Shown here: positions 1 to 9,143 of the stretch, in pieces
Layout: the number at the start of each line of letters is the position of its first letter
How positions within the stretch are numbered: the first letter of the stretch is position 1
Assembly (NCBI GenBank): GCA_965261775.1
Contig: OZ253477.1
Location: 1,426,001-1,490,000, forward strand
Source: G965261775 sp965261775
Lineage (GTDB): Bacteria > Pseudomonadota > Gammaproteobacteria > Eutrophobiales > Eutrophobiaceae
Length of the DNA: 64,000 bases
Direction: 5' to 3'
Made by a program: the position numbers and the translations under genes
Notes under the pieces: generated by a model
Database searches by the model: none
Seen by the model: the letters and a program-made list of their open reading frames with translations, nothing else
What the model was told of the DNA's origin: nothing

Positions 1-246
1 TGCGGCACTATCGAAGGCGAAGTGAGAGTGCCCTATTTAATGATCAACGGCATCGTCATGGGCGATGTCTATAGCGGTGAACATGTGGAACTTGCCGCGA
101 AATCCAGAATCACAGGGAATGTGTACTATAATCTTATAGAAATGGCTGTCGGGGCGGAGGTCAATGGCAAACTGTTTCACACACTTGATGCAGATCCTTC
201 GCTTGCCCTCGGGCATAGCGAACCGATCAAACCTGAGAACGATTAA
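1..246 (+). CDS. Bactofilin family cytoskeletal protein, 3' part
   Basis: The frame is open from base 1, so the N-terminus lies outside the window. The visible 81 residues show the short hydrophobic beta-helix rungs of bactofilins (GTIEGEVRV, LMINGIVMGDV, SRITGNVYYN, AVGAEVNGKL) followed by a disordered acidic tail. Bactofilins polymerise without nucleotide into membrane-associated filaments that help shape cells or position enzymes. It lies 29 bases upstream of erpA on the same strand, so the two may be cotranscribed. The family call is good; the specific role cannot be read from this fragment. Confidence 0.85.
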   Translation, partial: CGTIEGEVRVPYLMINGIVMGDVYSGEHVELAAKSRITGNVYYNLIEMAVGAEVNGKLFHTLDADPSLALGHSEPIKPEND

Positions 247-275
247 TCCTTTAACCAACATCCTGGTAAATTTTC

Positions 276-644
276 ATGAGCACTTTAGCAGAAACCAATA
301 TAAAAGAAACCACTGAAAGCCCGCTTGTCTTCAGTGAAGCGGCGGCAACCAAGGTAAAAGAACTGATAGCGGAAGAAAGTAACGACGCCCTGATGCTGAG
401 AGTCTTCATCTCGGGCGGCGGTTGCTCCGGTTTTCAATATGGTTTTACCTTTGACGAAGAAATCGGCGAAGGCGACACCGTTGTTGAAAATCTGGGGGTC
501 CAACTGTTGATTGACCCGTTGAGTTTTCAATATCTGACAGGGGCCGAAATCGACTATTCAGAAGGAATGGAAGGCGCGCAATTCGTGATCCGCAATCCCA
601 ACGCGCAAACGACCTGTGGCTGCGGCTCCTCCTTTTCCGCCTGA
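276..644 (+). CDS. erpA: Iron-sulfur cluster insertion protein ErpA
   Basis: A 122-residue A-type carrier that delivers Fe-S clusters to apoproteins in the cytosol. The diagnostic three-cysteine pattern is present: one Cys in SGGGCSGFQYGF (about residue 49) and the pair in TTCGCGSSFS at the C-terminus. Length and the ending fit ErpA/IscA, and the N-terminal TNIKETTESPLVFSEAAATKVKEL block fits ErpA better than IscA. It follows the bactofilin gene closely, an order seen in other proteobacteria. Confidence 0.95.
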   Translation: MSTLAETNIKETTESPLVFSEAAATKVKELIAEESNDALMLRVFISGGGCSGFQYGFTFDEEIGEGDTVVENLGVQLLIDPLSFQYLTGAEIDYSEGMEGAQFVIRNPNAQTTCGCGSSFSA

Positions 645-736
645 CAGCGGCGTTCTTTTACATGATTTTTTTAAACATCGCGGTGGTTCCGTTCGCTGGA
701 ACCGCCGCAACATAACACCTGTTTGTTATTGAAACC

Positions 737-1207
737 ATGAAGAAGGCGGGAACCGCCGCGCGAAACAAAACCATCGCACTCAATAAAAAAGCCGGGCACG
801 ATTATTTTATCAACCGGCGTTACGAAGCGGGGCTCTCTCTGGAAGGTTGGGAAGTAAAGAGCCTGCGTGCGGGCAAAGTACAGATCAGGGAAGGCTACAT
901 CCTGCTCAAAGACAATGAAGCCTATCTGTACGGTGCACTGATTACGCCTTTGGCGACCGCGTCAACGCATCGGAAAAACGATCCGCGTCGTAATCGGAAA
1001 CTGCTGTTGCACCGCGACGAACTCAATAGACTGATCGGCTCCGTCGAACGTAAGGGCTTTACCTTGATCCCGACAGCCCTGTACTGGAAAAACGGCCGGA
1101 TAAAACTGGAAATCGGCGTCGCCCGCGGCAAAAAATCCTTCGACAAACGCGAGACCGATAAAAAACGCGACTGGCAAAGGCAAAAGGACCGGTTGATGAG
1201 GAAATGA
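737..1207 (+). CDS. smpB: SsrA-binding protein SmpB
   Basis: A 156-residue partner of tmRNA in trans-translation; it binds the tRNA-like domain and places it in the A site of stalled ribosomes. Family blocks are clear: HDYFINRRYEAGLSLEGWEV, SLRAGKVQIREGY, and the basic C-terminal tail GKKSFDKRETDKKRDWQRQK that folds into the mRNA channel. The tmRNA gene lies 3.1 kb downstream on the same strand with a pentapeptide-repeat gene between them, and a second ssrA copy lies 16 kb away. Confidence 0.97.
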   Translation: MKKAGTAARNKTIALNKKAGHDYFINRRYEAGLSLEGWEVKSLRAGKVQIREGYILLKDNEAYLYGALITPLATASTHRKNDPRRNRKLLLHRDELNRLIGSVERKGFTLIPTALYWKNGRIKLEIGVARGKKSFDKRETDKKRDWQRQKDRLMRK

Positions 1208-1727
1208 CGGTACCGGCCACCGACGCCAAAATCATCCACTCTTGAACGGGGATGGCGTATCTGATCACCACCTGGGACTGTCGGGGCTGGTCGGGAACCT
1301 GATATTCAAATCCGGGGCGGGCAATTTTTGATCACCCCCGCCACCGTCCAGATAAACCAGGAAATCTAACGATGGTAATCCATCTGAAAAAAACGAACGC
1401 CCGGTGTCCTTTCTCTCACGCTCTTTTTCCTTTTCAGCCTCTTTAATTTCAGGTAAACACTCCTGGTTTTCATCCTCCGGCTTATCCTGGAACTCCTTTT
1501 CAAGGAGGTGCTTGAAAGACACGGATAAAGTGCTATTAACACGTACGTGCCTGGTCTTCTTATGCCATGTAATACCGCGATTGCCACACACCACAACATA
1601 ACCCGGGGCAGGCTCTGTCGCACGGCTACTTCACGGCGACAATAACGCCGTTTGCCGTTCTCCGTTGACAGAAAGCGCGCAGGGATGCATATTATATGAT
1701 CGCTTTGTCCCCTACGAGGTAAAGATT
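1208..1727 (+). other. Gene-poor interval after smpB
   Basis: About 520 bases without a supported gene. A minus-strand frame of 109 codons (1265-1594) with a charged Glu/Lys segment is open, but it has no recognisable family, and an overlapping frame is equally open. I treat it as non-coding or eroded sequence. Confidence 0.5.
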
Positions 1728-1970
1728 ATGAAACTATCGACGATTGATACCTTCCTGACCGAAATGCACCTGGAACCTGTCGTCATCAAAACTATGGACA
1801 AAAACAAAAGCAAAGGGTGGAGCTTTGTGAAAGCGAAACAGGGAGAAGACGATATCGCGAAAACAAAGAAGGGTCCCCAACATCTCCAATATTTCCCGCC
1901 CTGGCATTCCCGACGTCAACCTGATTTGACTGACGATAGAAAACCGGAGCTGGACGTTCGGCATGGATAA
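1728..1970 (+). CDS. Small hypothetical protein, possibly a truncated remnant
   Basis: 80 codons starting MKLSTIDTFLTEMHLEPVV. A purine-rich GAGGTAAAG sits just upstream of the ATG, which is why I take this start rather than the earlier in-frame one. The first 45 residues look protein-like (amphipathic helix, Lys-rich). The second half (WHSRRQPDLTDDRKPELDV) looks like random translation, suggesting a gene cut off at its 3' side. It overlaps the start of the pentapeptide-repeat gene by 8 bases. No function assigned. Confidence 0.3.
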   Translation: MKLSTIDTFLTEMHLEPVVIKTMDKNKSKGWSFVKAKQGEDDIAKTKKGPQHLQYFPPWHSRRQPDLTDDRKPELDVRHG

Positions 1971-3690
1971 TATCAAACAGGAAGCGGGGAGATTGGTCTA
2001 CTGGCTGAAAAGCAACCCCGTACACGGAGGGGTTGTCTGGTTGGCGGGAGTTACCCTTCTGTTTTTGCTAATGGCAGTATTCGGGGTGGAATGGATTCGC
2101 GCCGCCGGTTTTTTCTTTGCCGGGTTCGGTATTGCCCCACTGGGTCTGTTGCTGGCACATCAACGCACTAAAACCCTGTCCAGTCAGGCCGAGAACGAAA
2201 CCGCCAGAAGAGTCACGGAGGCATTTACCCAGGCGGTGGAACTGCTTGGTAACGAAGACAGTGCCGTACGGCAAGGCGGGCTTTATTCCCTGGTTCGCAT
2301 CGCTCAAGAAAATAAAGACGAACTTCCAAAAATCATGGATATCGTCGCTTCTTATATTCGCCACGGAAGTAAAAAATACGCCAAATGGCTTGTGGCAAAA
2401 GTACAGGCGGAAGAGGATGATGAGCTGGACGACAAAACCGAGTTAAACAAACGGCTCAGAATGCGCGGTAATAAAATACTTGATAACTTGCCGAAACTGC
2501 ATGAAGCGATTAAAAAATTTCCAACCATGCCGGTTGATCTGGAAACCGCTGTTACCATCATACGGGATCGAAAGGAAAGATATATCTATACACCTGAGAA
2601 GGATAAAGACAATAAGGATAAAGACAATTTTGTTTTTGATCTTTCCAATATCTTTCTTTTTAATATCAACCTGGATAATGCTGATTTAAGGTCTGTTAAT
2701 CTTTCCGATTGCTATTTTCACGATTGCATATTTGCGGAGGCTCAGCTTACCGACTCCAATTTGTGCAACACAGTCTTTTTCAAGGGAGATTTGTCCCGCG
2801 CGAATTTGACCCGCGCGAATTTGTTCCGTGCGAATTTGTTCAATGCGAATTTGACCGGTGCAAATCTGGAAGGTGCCTATCTGGAAAGTGCCTATCTGGA
2901 AGACGCGTATTTATCCCATACGAATTTGTTCCGTGCGCATTTATCCCGTACGAGTTTGTTCCGTGCGCGTCTGGATCATGTAAATTTGACCCGCGCGAAC
3001 TTGACCCATGCGAATTTGACCCGCGCGAATTTGGAAGATGCAAACTTGACCCATGCGAATTTGTCCCATGCGAATTTGGAAGGTGCGGATTTGTCCCGGG
3101 CGAGTTTAGCCCATGCGGATTTGGAAAATACGAATTTGATTGGTGCATACTTGTTCCGTACCAGTCTGGAAAGTGCGAATTTGTCCCGGGCGAGTTTGAG
3201 CCATGCGAATTCGGAAGGTGCGGATTTGTCTTGTGCGAATATGTCTCGTACAAATTTGACCTGTGTGAATTTGACCGGCGCATACCTGGCCGATGCGGAT
3301 TTGTTCCGGGCGAATTTGTCCCGGGCGTGTTTAACCGGTGCGAATTTATCCCGTGTGAATTTGTCCGGGACAGACATGTTCCGTGCCAACTTAACCGGCG
3401 CGAATTTGACCGGTGCGTATTTGACCAGTACATATCTGGCTGATGCGAATTTGACCGGTGCGTATTTGACCGGTGCAAATTTGACCGGCGCAGACATGTT
3501 CAGTACGGATTTATCCCATGCGAATTTGGAAGGTGCGGATATGAGTACCGCCAAGGGTCTCTCGCAGGAACAGATCGACTCCGCCAAAGGCAATAGTGAA
3601 ACTAAATTGCCGGCGGGCGTCCAGCGTCCGTCATTCTGGCCTGAGGCGGGAAGTGATGATGATTTAGAGGACGAGAATACCGAACTGTAA
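1963..3690 (+). CDS. Membrane-anchored pentapeptide-repeat protein
   Basis: 575 residues. Two hydrophobic segments (about residues 22-45 and 48-68: VVWLAGVTLLFLLMAVFGV and AAGFFFAGFGIAPLGLLLA) anchor it in the inner membrane. A helical segment follows (ETARRVTEAFTQAVELLGNE..VRQGGLYSLVRIAQEN), typical of this class of membrane pentapeptide proteins. From about residue 225 to 535 there are some 50 A(N/D)Lxx repeats, which form a right-handed quadrilateral beta-helix. The end is acidic (DDDLEDENTEL). Function in the family is varied and not inferable here. It separates smpB from the first ssrA copy. Confidence 0.85.
   Translation: MDNIKQEAGRLVYWLKSNPVHGGVVWLAGVTLLFLLMAVFGVEWIRAAGFFFAGFGIAPLGLLLAHQRTKTLSSQAENETARRVTEAFTQAVELLGNEDSAVRQGGLYSLVRIAQENKDELPKIMDIVASYIRHGSKKYAKWLVAKVQAEEDDELDDKTELNKRLRMRGNKILDNLPKLHEAIKKFPTMPVDLETAVTIIRDRKERYIYTPEKDKDNKDKDNFVFDLSNIFLFNINLDNADLRSVNLSDCYFHDCIFAEAQLTDSNLCNTVFFKGDLSRANLTRANLFRANLFNANLTGANLEGAYLESAYLEDAYLSHTNLFRAHLSRTSLFRARLDHVNLTRANLTHANLTRANLEDANLTHANLSHANLEGADLSRASLAHADLENTNLIGAYLFRTSLESANLSRASLSHANSEGADLSCANMSRTNLTCVNLTGAYLADADLFRANLSRACLTGANLSRVNLSGTDMFRANLTGANLTGAYLTSTYLADANLTGAYLTGANLTGADMFSTDLSHANLEGADMSTAKGLSQEQIDSAKGNSETKLPAGVQRPSFWPEAGSDDDLEDENTEL
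2785..3555 (+). repeat. 15-bp tandem coding repeats (pentapeptide array)
   Basis: The DNA consists of degenerate 15-base units of the type GCGAATTTGACCCGT, each encoding one pentapeptide. Codon use within units is so uniform that a second plus-strand frame and two minus-strand frames also stay open through the array, a by-product of the repeat and not evidence for extra genes. Such arrays change length readily by slippage or unequal crossing-over. Confidence 0.85.
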
Positions 3691-3741
3691 CCAGAGGTAC
3701 CTGCCCTCGCCCAAGTGACAATCCTGATGATAGGTACCCCC

Positions 3742-4660
3742 CGGTTGCTTGAAGGTACCGGCAATTGCAGGGAAACGAAGTCAGGAACCCCGCCGCCCGG
3801 GCATCCCCACCATGTCGGTTTCCGAAACAAATAGAGATCAGCAAACCGTTTATTATCGCCGGAGGCATCGCCATGGTGAACCGGGGAATACCCGTAAACT
3901 GGAAGAACAGGATGGCACCGAAGGCTCCGATCAAACAGCCGGGCAAACACCAGGTCGTGTTTCTGGCGGTGCGCCCGGCCGCCAAGGGGGACTTGCTTGC
4001 GTCAATGATATTTCGGCAGGAAGGCTGCCCTCGCGGGAGAATGCCTGTTTATAGACTCTTTGCTGGATGTCGTCACAAGAGCTCCCGTGGGGGCCATCAT
4101 CTGTTTCAAGGGAGAATCGTTCACCCCCTTGAATAGACTTGATGTTACACCGATATTACAGAATCATATATTTATGATGCGACAGATAAATCAAGTTTCA
4201 ATCAAACCCGGATTTTTCTTTGAAACGGCCATGGCAATCTGCTAGTATATTTTACGTAAAGTGTGTTAGTGTAAAACTGTTTTAAGAAGCCACCTATGGG
4301 GGCGTAACGGTTTCGACGTGGATAGGAAACCTGAGGAGCATGCCGAGGCGCAGATCACCTCGTAAATACAACTGCAAAAACTTATAGTTGCCAACGAAGA
4401 CAACTACGCATTAGCTGCTTAAAAACCACGCTGATGCCATCTGACTGCTATTGTGCTTGTGCACGCAGATTCGGGTGTCGACTTACACAAGATCGCGATG
4501 AAGCTCATCCGAGGCAGAGTCGTTAAAATTTTTTCGGAATCGCTGTTTGTTTTCCCTGCCGTTCGGGTAGCATGCAGTTAAACTTAAAGAGTCGGCTAAG
4601 CATGTAGAACTGATGGCAGAGCATTTGCGGACGCGGGTTCGATTCCCGCCGCCTCCACCA
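3742..4660 (+). repeat. Direct repeat, copy A, containing ssrA
   Basis: This 919-base unit matches 16788-17796 nearly base for base from CGGTTGCTTGAAGGTACCGG to the CCA end of tmRNA. Copy A lacks about 85 bases present in copy B near 3812 and a 6-base GTTGAA insertion near 4222. The non-tmRNA part (3742-4297) has no convincing gene. On the minus strand it encodes a hydrophobic stretch (LIGAFGAILFFQFTGIPRFT) that may be the remnant of a membrane protein. Confidence 0.9.
4298..4660 (+). ncRNA. ssrA: tmRNA (SsrA), copy A
   Basis: 363 nt. The 5' GGGGGCG pairs with CGCCTCC before the encoded CCA end (with one G-U pair), forming the alanine-type acceptor stem. The T arm GCGGGTTCGATTCCCGC lies at 4634-4650. 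The resume codon GCC at 4390 opens the tag ANEDNYALAA followed by TAA at 4420, close to the ANDENYALAA tag of enterobacteria. It acts with SmpB to rescue stalled ribosomes and mark peptides for proteolysis. It differs from copy B only at 4618 (A here, G there) as far as I can see. Confidence 0.97.
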
Positions 4661-4667
4661 TACATTA

Positions 4668-4698
4668 CCCATATGATACTGTTTCATATGGGTTTTTT
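4668..4698 (+). terminator. Rho-independent terminator after ssrA copy A
   Basis: A perfect 9-bp stem (CCCATATGA / TCATATGGG) with a 7-nt loop followed by six T, 7 bases after the tmRNA CCA. This sequence is unrelated to the terminator behind copy B, so the two copies have different downstream neighbours. Confidence 0.88.
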
Positions 4699-4750
4699 AT
4701 TGCCCTAAATACACTAATGTACGTTTTGATGTACATTTTATTTTATTTAC

Positions 4751-7429
4751 TCACCAATTTTCCGAAAATTCAGTATTAGTGCTCGCTAATGCCTCTGGAA
4801 GGCTGGATTTGCAGGTGATTCCCAAATAAGTCGCCGCTCGAGTCGTGCCAACATAAAGATAATTTGTGAATAAATCAGGGCTCTTTCGTGCGAGTTCATC
4901 TATATCAACAAAAAATACAGCTTCAAATTCTAGCCCCTTAATATGCTTTATATCGAATACTCTTATCTCATTTTCTTGCCCTATCATACGCCCTTTTAAA
5001 CATGCCGTGACGGAGAGATTTTGGTCAGATAGGGACTCATTTAATTTTTTTGCGGTCTGATCCACTTCGTCTTCATGATTAACAAAGATTGCTATTGATG
5101 GCAGCTGTTTTAAATTCGACTCAATCTCGTTAATTCTTTCTTTCAGCCATGATATTTTTTTATCTTCTCCATGTTCTTCTAGCAGTGCCGGACTAACTCC
5201 TTCACTATCATAGTGCTTTGGCAATTCGCTATTAACTTCCTCTTCACGGGTGATTTTTAGTATTGCTCTTGCAAATTCGTTTAATTGTCTGGTTTGTCTA
5301 TATACAGTGCTTACATTTTTTATGTCCAAATCATCTATTAACCAGCTTACATCCTGTTCTTTTCTCGTGCCCCAAGGCGTTAATCTCTGGTTAAAGTCTC
5401 CACATGCAAAAAAGGACTTTAACTTTGGGTATGTTAATAAATACATACATGATAGCTGAATAGGTGAAAAATCTGTTGCTTCATCCACCATAATTTGGTT
5501 CCTAAAAAGATCCGAGATTTGTTGTAATGATGACCAATACTTCTCATCTAGTCGATTATTGATACTTTTGTCTTCAATAAGATTTCTTGAATTTTTCAAC
5601 ACAGAAAGTAGCAAAATATCCAATTCCAGTGGATCTAAGGTGTTTGTAATCGCTTGTGCTTTCTTATACCAGGCGGCTGTATCTAGAGTATCTTTTCTAT
5701 AACGGCTATATCTGACATGAGAAGAAAATATGTATTTATGAACAGGATTTAGGAACTTCCTGGCGTGAGACTGTACAATTAAATTTCTGCCTATTTCTTC
5801 TAGAAATTCTTCCTCTGGCATTCTATTCCCTAACCACTCAAGTATTCTCCCATTTTTTGTATTCCCCCCTATTTTCCGTTTCCTGAATGTCGCTCTAGAC
5901 TTGGCGCGAACCGCCTGCATGTAAGCCAGCTGTGCACCAGTTCGTCCCGTTTTCGGCTGCTCCGTTTCTTCTTCCTCTCGTTCCTCTTCCTCTTCATCAT
6001 CTTCTTGTCCCGAAACATCTTTTATGTCATCAATCAAAGACGCCAATTGGTCAAGAAATTGTTCATTCTTGTTTACTTCTTGAATAAGTTTGGACCTGAT
6101 TTTATGGTCAGTTGAATCTTTTATTGATTGCACCAGCTTTTGTATTTCGTCTTTTTCATTACTTATAGAGAGAAATATAGATTCAGGGCTAGAATCATGT
6201 GCCTTTTCCAAATAGGAATTTAATCTGGAACCCAAACCAGAGATACTTAATTTAGTATTTTTTGATAACTCAACAGCAGCAGCAGAAAGGGAAGAAAAGA
6301 AAAACTCGTGCTGCCAACTGTTAAAGTCATTAAACCAAGAAACAGATTCTACTAGTATTTTTTCTGACAGATACTCCATGCCATCTTTTAAAATAAATGA
6401 GCCAGTCCCAGATGCAGTGCGAAGTATGTTTAATTTTCTACCTAATTCTCTTCTGAATTCATCCCATGTGCGAATACGATCGTCTGTTGCTGGTATATCT
6501 TCCTTCGCGAAGGCTTCTTTAACATACTGTCTGAGCAGATCAGTAGGAGTGAACATTAGCCAACTATGCTTATGAGGAATGTTAGGTGAATGTTCAAGTA
6601 ACTTTACATCAGGCTCCTCCTCTTCATTATTTGAAAGTGCCTTAACATCCAGCTTTTGACCTAATCGTCTTATGAGCGTAGTTGTTTTACCCGTTCCAGG
6701 TGGACCGACTAAAAACACACGTCTATCAAGCGGCAGCCTGAATATTTCATCCTGAAATTTATCAAGTATGGGCTGATCTCGCAGTCCCATCTTGGCAATT
6801 ATTGTTCTTCTTATGCCAGTCTTTATATTGAAGTTTTTATTTTCTTCTGCTAGCTGCCTCGCCAGAATATCCTCCTCGAAATCTTCCTGAGATATTAGCC
6901 GCCTCAATGACTCTATCGTCAGAGGACCGTAATTAGTACCCTTTAAAACAGAATTTACAGAATCCCATAAATTGGTTTTATATTCTGGGGTCAACGAAGC
7001 AGTTTCAATAACTTCCAGGATAATACCTTTCGGTGTTTCCAATTCTTCTCCAACAGGCAATGATGCTAATCGACCAACGGGTGATCTATAACTTGCAAAA
7101 TACTTATCTCCTTCACGAGAGAGTATAGGTGTTGCCCTGCTGATGTAGTATGTTAATTCCTTTCCACTCTGGTCTTTTGCCGTAATCCTTGCGATCGCCG
7201 GTTCAGATTTAAGAGCACTAGCACTTCTGTATTGCCTGTCTTGAATTGTGGCTATATTGTTTATGGCTTCGGCGTTTGTTTCAGGGTTATTGTAAGCAAG
7301 TGGATTATGAGTGCGCTCTCTTGAACTGCGAATAGCGTTATCTGCAGATTGCTGGACTTCTTCGAAAGTTTTGAGCGTGTCCACAGCAACTTGCTTTAGT
7401 CTGGACTCTGTAGAATTATCAATATCCAT
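4751..7429 (-). CDS. UvrD/Rep-like superfamily 1 helicase
   Basis: 892 residues. Walker A is GPPGTGKTT (residues 242-250), Walker B VDEATDFSP (about 648-656), motif III GDFNQRLTPWG (about 677), and the C-terminal SF1 motifs are KHIKGLEFEAVFFVD and LYVGTTRAA (near 865). About 240 residues precede the helicase core without a recognised domain, and an acidic linker (DDEEEEEREEEE, about 477-488) lies within it. It is convergent with ssrA copy A and AT-rich compared with its neighbours, which suggests recent transfer. Such helicases occur in defence islands, sometimes paired with a nuclease; the nearest nuclease candidate on this island is the gene at 15889, not adjacent. Function beyond DNA/RNA unwinding is inference. 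Confidence 0.85.
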   Translation of the reverse strand: MDIDNSTESRLKQVAVDTLKTFEEVQQSADNAIRSSRERTHNPLAYNNPETNAEAINNIATIQDRQYRSASALKSEPAIARITAKDQSGKELTYYISRATPILSREGDKYFASYRSPVGRLASLPVGEELETPKGIILEVIETASLTPEYKTNLWDSVNSVLKGTNYGPLTIESLRRLISQEDFEEDILARQLAEENKNFNIKTGIRRTIIAKMGLRDQPILDKFQDEIFRLPLDRRVFLVGPPGTGKTTTLIRRLGQKLDVKALSNNEEEEPDVKLLEHSPNIPHKHSWLMFTPTDLLRQYVKEAFAKEDIPATDDRIRTWDEFRRELGRKLNILRTASGTGSFILKDGMEYLSEKILVESVSWFNDFNSWQHEFFFSSLSAAAVELSKNTKLSISGLGSRLNSYLEKAHDSSPESIFLSISNEKDEIQKLVQSIKDSTDHKIRSKLIQEVNKNEQFLDQLASLIDDIKDVSGQEDDEEEEEREEEETEQPKTGRTGAQLAYMQAVRAKSRATFRKRKIGGNTKNGRILEWLGNRMPEEEFLEEIGRNLIVQSHARKFLNPVHKYIFSSHVRYSRYRKDTLDTAAWYKKAQAITNTLDPLELDILLLSVLKNSRNLIEDKSINNRLDEKYWSSLQQISDLFRNQIMVDEATDFSPIQLSCMYLLTYPKLKSFFACGDFNQRLTPWGTRKEQDVSWLIDDLDIKNVSTVYRQTRQLNEFARAILKITREEEVNSELPKHYDSEGVSPALLEEHGEDKKISWLKERINEIESNLKQLPSIAIFVNHEDEVDQTAKKLNESLSDQNLSVTACLKGRMIGQENEIRVFDIKHIKGLEFEAVFFVDIDELARKSPDLFTNYLYVGTTRAATYLGITCKSSLPEALASTNTEFSENW

Positions 7430-7459
7430 AATTAATCCTTAAATCTTGCACTTTTATCT

Positions 7460-8106
7460 TCATCGCTGCTGTACCACCAAAGCACTAAGAATTAATGGGT
7501 TTGGTGGTATTATATTATCACGTTTTTTGCTATCCGTAATTATTGTGATGGAAGCCGAACCTGACTCCCGCAACGGCTCCAGTGTGAATTTACTTTTGCC
7601 ATCGAAAAACTCACTGTCACCGAAAAGGTGGAGGCCAAACTTGATGCGGTACGGTTCCTTTTCACCCTTTGAGCGGGCGTTCATCCGGATATCACCATTT
7701 TCCGGACTGTAAACGAGCACGTCGTATTTTTCCGGCCGATAGAACAGGCTGGAGGATTCACCATCCTTGATGATCGATTCCCGGGTGAATGGCTCCCCAT
7801 GACCAACGAGGAACCAGACATAATCCTCTTTCACATAAATGAAAACCTTAGAAGCCCGGCCACGGCGCTTCCTGGAAAACCATTCATCCATATCCGCTTT
7901 GAGGGCGGCAATGGTCTCTTCAAGGCGACCGGGGTCGGGTCCACGGGGAACTGATGACCTTCGCCAGTCCCGGCTTCGATCTGCCACCCATTGACCGGCT
8001 GGAAGCATTCGATCCCAATGGAAGGAGCTTGTATCAGCGGGTTTTGGTGACGGCCGAATGTCGAAGTGGCCTTTTCTCTTGCTGGATATACCACGGCCTT
8101 GACCAT
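7460..8106 (-). pseudogene. Broken hypothetical gene
   Basis: The downstream part (7460 to about 7930) reads as a convincing protein (KVFIYVKEDYVWFLVGHGEP, FYRPEKYDVLVYSPENGDIR, RIKFGLHLFGDSEFFDG). Its upstream part switches frame, and the N-terminal residues in either frame look degraded. I do not recognise the family. The order (helicase, then this remnant, both minus strand) suggests they belonged to one operon. Most likely a 5'-truncated, frameshifted pseudogene. Confidence 0.5.
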
Positions 8107-8328
8107 ATCCTCCGAGGCAGTTTTACGCCTTCCCGATAGATACTGGGACGGAAGAAATTCGGCTAAGCTCGGTTAAATCCGGAAAGAAAACTTTATTTTT
8201 TCATTTCATCTATATATCTTTAATCCTGTTTAACCTGATGTAGCCGGATTGTGCCGGCATGGGATACCTTCCGGTTGAGCAACTTGACGAGCCGTTTGGA
8301 CGGCCCTCAAAGAATAATGGAGTCGAAA

Positions 8329-8526
8329 ATGCAAGATAGATGGTTGTCCGTAGATGAAATTGGAGACTATCTCGGGATCAAACGAGATACCGTCTATAAA
8401 TGGATAAGCGAAAAAGACATGCCCGCCCACAAAATCGGCCGTCTTTGGAAACTCAAGAAAGACGAGGTCGATACATGGGTTCGTGACGGAAAAGCGAGTG
8501 ATTTCAAAGAGGGTGAAAATCAGTGA
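8329..8526 (+). CDS. Excisionase-type winged-helix DNA-binding protein
   Basis: 65 residues beginning MQDRWLSVDEIGDYLGIKRDTVYKWI, the MerR-like HTH_17/excisionase fold: a helix-turn-helix (DEIGDYLGIKRDTVYKWISE) followed by the wing residues KIGRLWKLKKDEVDTWV. Start chosen at 8329 because GGAG lies 6 bases upstream; an in-frame ATG at 8317 is possible. The stop overlaps the next gene by ATG/TGA-type coupling at 8523-8526. In defence islands this family commonly leads restriction operons as a regulator, which fits its place here; a role in excision is unsupported because no integrase is present. Confidence 0.8.
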   Translation: MQDRWLSVDEIGDYLGIKRDTVYKWISEKDMPAHKIGRLWKLKKDEVDTWVRDGKASDFKEGENQ

Positions 8527-9143
8527 CGTACTCTTCCGGAATACTTGACAACAAATCTCCGGGAAATGTTGTTTCCGAGCTCAAAGGAAATATTGCCGCT
8601 GGATGCACTCTTTCCGTGGTTTCCGCTCTGTTTTCCCTTTACGCCTATGACGAGCTGAAAAAGGAGCTTTCAAAGATTTCGAAGTTCAGACTCCTTGTTC
8701 CAGGACATGGTGATGAAGAGAGCTTTCTTAAAAACCTGCCCGGAAATCACTTGGACCGTCGGCTTCGGAATCGACTTGATGTTACCCGAATTGCACGGGA
8801 GTGCTCAGAGTGGCTGAAACAGAAATGCGAAGTCCGCGAATTACCTTTACCGGTCAACCAGAACCCTATTCATGTATCCCATGCCGGTAGCAATAAGCAC
8901 CTTGCTATTAATGCCTGGATGGATCGCTTTACCGGCTACGAATGCTCAGGGTTATCCGGAACCTTTACCATCGGTAAGGCGGTTGACCGGCTCGATCGGT
9001 TGACGCGCTGCTGGGAAATTGAAGCAAGAATATCGGAGCTGCGGGGGCAACTGAAAAAAGCGGCTTTTAACCGGCAGGCGGAGCTGAATACACAAATCAA
9101 GAAGTCTGAACAAGAGCTCAGGCAACTGGCGGGGAAATTGTGA
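8523..9143 (+). pseudogene. Chimeric remnant: PLD-type helicase N-terminus fused to DUF4391-like C-terminus
   Basis: An intact 206-codon frame, but it looks like two proteins joined. Residues 1 to about 130 (NVVSELKGNIAAGCTLSVVS, YDELKKELSKISKFRLLVPG, LDRRLRNRLDVTRIARE) match the phospholipase-D-like start of SNF2-type helicases found beside type III modification genes. Residues about 145-206 (RLTRCWEIEARISELRGQL, AAFNRQAELNTQIKKSEQEL) match the coiled C-terminus of DUF4391 proteins that normally sit between that helicase and mod. A deletion of a few kilobases joining the first and second gene would give exactly this. Family identities are from memory of motif style, not a search. Confidence 0.5.

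Noticed and set aside
2709..3443. 244-codon plus-strand frame and two minus-strand frames over the pentapeptide array
   Set aside because: By-products of 15-bp repeats; Cys/Phe-, Ser/His- or Ala/Lys-rich periodic translations without domains.
3749..4136. Open frames upstream of ssrA copy A, also present before copy B
   Set aside because: They are not conserved between the two copies once the 85-bp indel is considered, and have no ribosome sites.
4483..4665. Minus-strand frame across the 3' part of tmRNA (also at 17619-17939)
   Set aside because: Antisense of the structural RNA gene.
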